Assembly: GCA_903916165.1 (NCBI GenBank)
Contig: CAIWVR010000619.1
Coordinates: 1-6,250, forward strand
Length of the DNA: 6,250 nucleotides
Direction: 5' to 3'
Source of the DNA: an uncultured Hyphomicrobiales bacterium
GTDB taxonomy: Bacteria > Pseudomonadota > Alphaproteobacteria > Rhizobiales > Beijerinckiaceae
A model generated the notes under the pieces. That model was not told the origin of the DNA and did not search any database. It worked only from the letters and a program-made list of their open reading frames with translations. A program made the translations under genes and the position numbers. Positions 5,340 to 6,250 of the stretch are shown here, in pieces (the first letter of the stretch is position 1; the number at the start of each line of letters is the position of its first letter).

Positions 5340-6250
5340 ATGGGCGTGCGTAATTCTGGCATGCGTCGTCGCGACATGTTTCGCGCCTCTGTCCTGGGTC
5401 TGGCTGTTGCCGGACTGGGGTTCATCTCCGGTGTTTCCGCGCAGGGCGCGCCGTCCTGGGTGACCCCCGATCTCCTCGCAGCGGCCAAGGCCGAAGGCGG
5501 CACCGTCATCGTCTACGGCTCGATGAACGAACAGGAGGCGCTGCCGCTCTGGAAGGCGTTCGAGACTGCGACCGGCATTGTCGTGCAATATGTGCGCTCG
5601 TCCGATACCGGGCTCATGAGCCGCATCCTGCTCGAGGCGCGCGCGCAGCAGAAATCATGGGATCTCGTGGTCACCACGGCGGTCAGTAAACTGCCGCAGG
5701 AATATCTCGCCGTCCTCGATCTGCCCGAGGCCAAGAACATCGACCAGAAGGCGGTCGACCCGAAGAAGAAGTGGTACGGCGTTTACTCGAATTACAATAC
5801 GCCAGCCTACAATACGAAGTTCGTCGACAAGGCCAACCTGCCCAAAACCTATGAGGAAATGGCGACCCGCAAGGACTGGGTTGGCAAGGTGGCCATCGAT
5901 GCCAATGACAGCCAATGGGTCTATGCCATGTTCGAGGCCTATGGTGAGCCCAAGGCACGCAAGGTGATCGGCGATCTCGTTGCCAACCTGAAGCCAGTGA
6001 TCGTCGACGGTCATCTCGCGCTGGCGCGTTCGGTCGGCCTCGGTGAATATTGGGTGGCCCTCAACAATTACACCAATCTCACCATCAACGTGTCGCTCAA
6101 GGGTGGCGAAACGGATTACTGGGCGCTCGATCCGGTCGGGTTGTTCTTCGGCCAGGCGGGCATCAATGTGCGTGCGCCGCATCCGCGCAGCGCGCAGCTC
6201 GCCACCAATTTCCTCGTTTCAAAAGACGCGCAGAAGCTGCTGACCGAGGC
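5340..6250 (+). CDS. ABC transporter periplasmic substrate-binding protein, Fe(III)/FbpA-like family, partial
   Basis: This is the first 303 residues of an exported binding protein of the FbpA/FutA-like ABC family (SBP_bac_6 type), open at the right edge with probably a few tens of residues missing. AGAGGGGGG five bases before ATG 5340 supports the start. The signal peptide has a twin-arginine-like motif (RRRDMFRAS, 9-17), a hydrophobic stretch (18-30) and a likely cut after VSA at 34, so Tat export is plausible. The mature protein has AAKAEGGTVIVYGSMNEQ (48-65), a typical first strand of this family, then SWDLVVTT (106-113), YSNYNTPAYNTKFV (149-162) and the C-terminal LATNFLVSKDAQKLL (287-301). 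Where iron-binding FbpA has a paired-Tyr NNYY, this protein has NNYT (242-245), so ferric iron is doubtful as the ligand. Permease and ATPase genes would be expected downstream. Confidence 0.92.
   Translation, partial: MGVRNSGMRRRDMFRASVLGLAVAGLGFISGVSAQGAPSWVTPDLLAAAKAEGGTVIVYGSMNEQEALPLWKAFETATGIVVQYVRSSDTGLMSRILLEARAQQKSWDLVVTTAVSKLPQEYLAVLDLPEAKNIDQKAVDPKKKWYGVYSNYNTPAYNTKFVDKANLPKTYEEMATRKDWVGKVAIDANDSQWVYAMFEAYGEPKARKVIGDLVANLKPVIVDGHLALARSVGLGEYWVALNNYTNLTINVSLKGGETDYWALDPVGLFFGQAGINVRAPHPRSAQLATNFLVSKDAQKLLTE

Noticed and set aside
4173..5588. Very long (471-codon) leftward open frame
   Set aside because: It lies opposite tex, the gap and the second binding-protein gene, resembles no protein family, and is rich in Arg, Gly, His and Ala as expected of the antisense of G+C-rich codons. 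The sense genes are unambiguous.

Overview
The window is G+C-rich chromosomal DNA from an alphaproteobacterium, most probably Hyphomicrobiales (Bradyrhizobium/Rhodopseudomonas-like). The lineage call rests on the codon use, on an orphan TctC-type binding protein beside a molybdenum hydroxylase, and on how the proteins read against families I know. No species can be named from the sequence alone.

Layout from left to right. The left edge to about 976 is a leftward molybdenum-hydroxylase operon: an FAD-binding medium subunit (CoxM-like), overlapping by ATGA the start of a [2Fe-2S] small subunit (CoxS-like) that runs off the edge. From 977 to 1162 is a divergent control region. It holds a full-consensus sigma-54 (-24/-12) promoter facing right and an imperfect dyad about 98 bp upstream of the predicted transcription start, where an enhancer-binding protein would be expected. 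At 1163-2257 is a periplasmic TctC/Bug-type solute-binding protein with no TctA/TctB membrane partners in view, closed by a near-ideal intrinsic terminator. A 388-bp non-coding stretch follows, then tex (2646-4976), a complete housekeeping transcription-accessory protein. After another 363-bp gene-free stretch with notable inverted repeats, a second binding protein begins at 5340. It belongs to the ABC Fe(III)-type family, has a twin-arginine-like signal, and is cut by the right edge.

How they may work together: the divergent hydroxylase operon and TctC-like gene could form a catabolic module, with an exported binding protein capturing an organic acid or aromatic/N-heterocyclic compound and a Mo/FAD/Fe-S enzyme hydroxylating it. 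The sigma-54 promoter suggests control by substrate, nitrogen or two-component signals. Tex looks independent. The second binding protein probably heads its own ABC transporter operon to the right.

I see no CRISPR array, insertion sequence, tRNA, rRNA, phage gene or clearly novel multi-gene system. The observations most worth following are the sigma-54 promoter with its upstream dyad, and the alternative-pairing repeat with a possible leader peptide ahead of the second binding protein.
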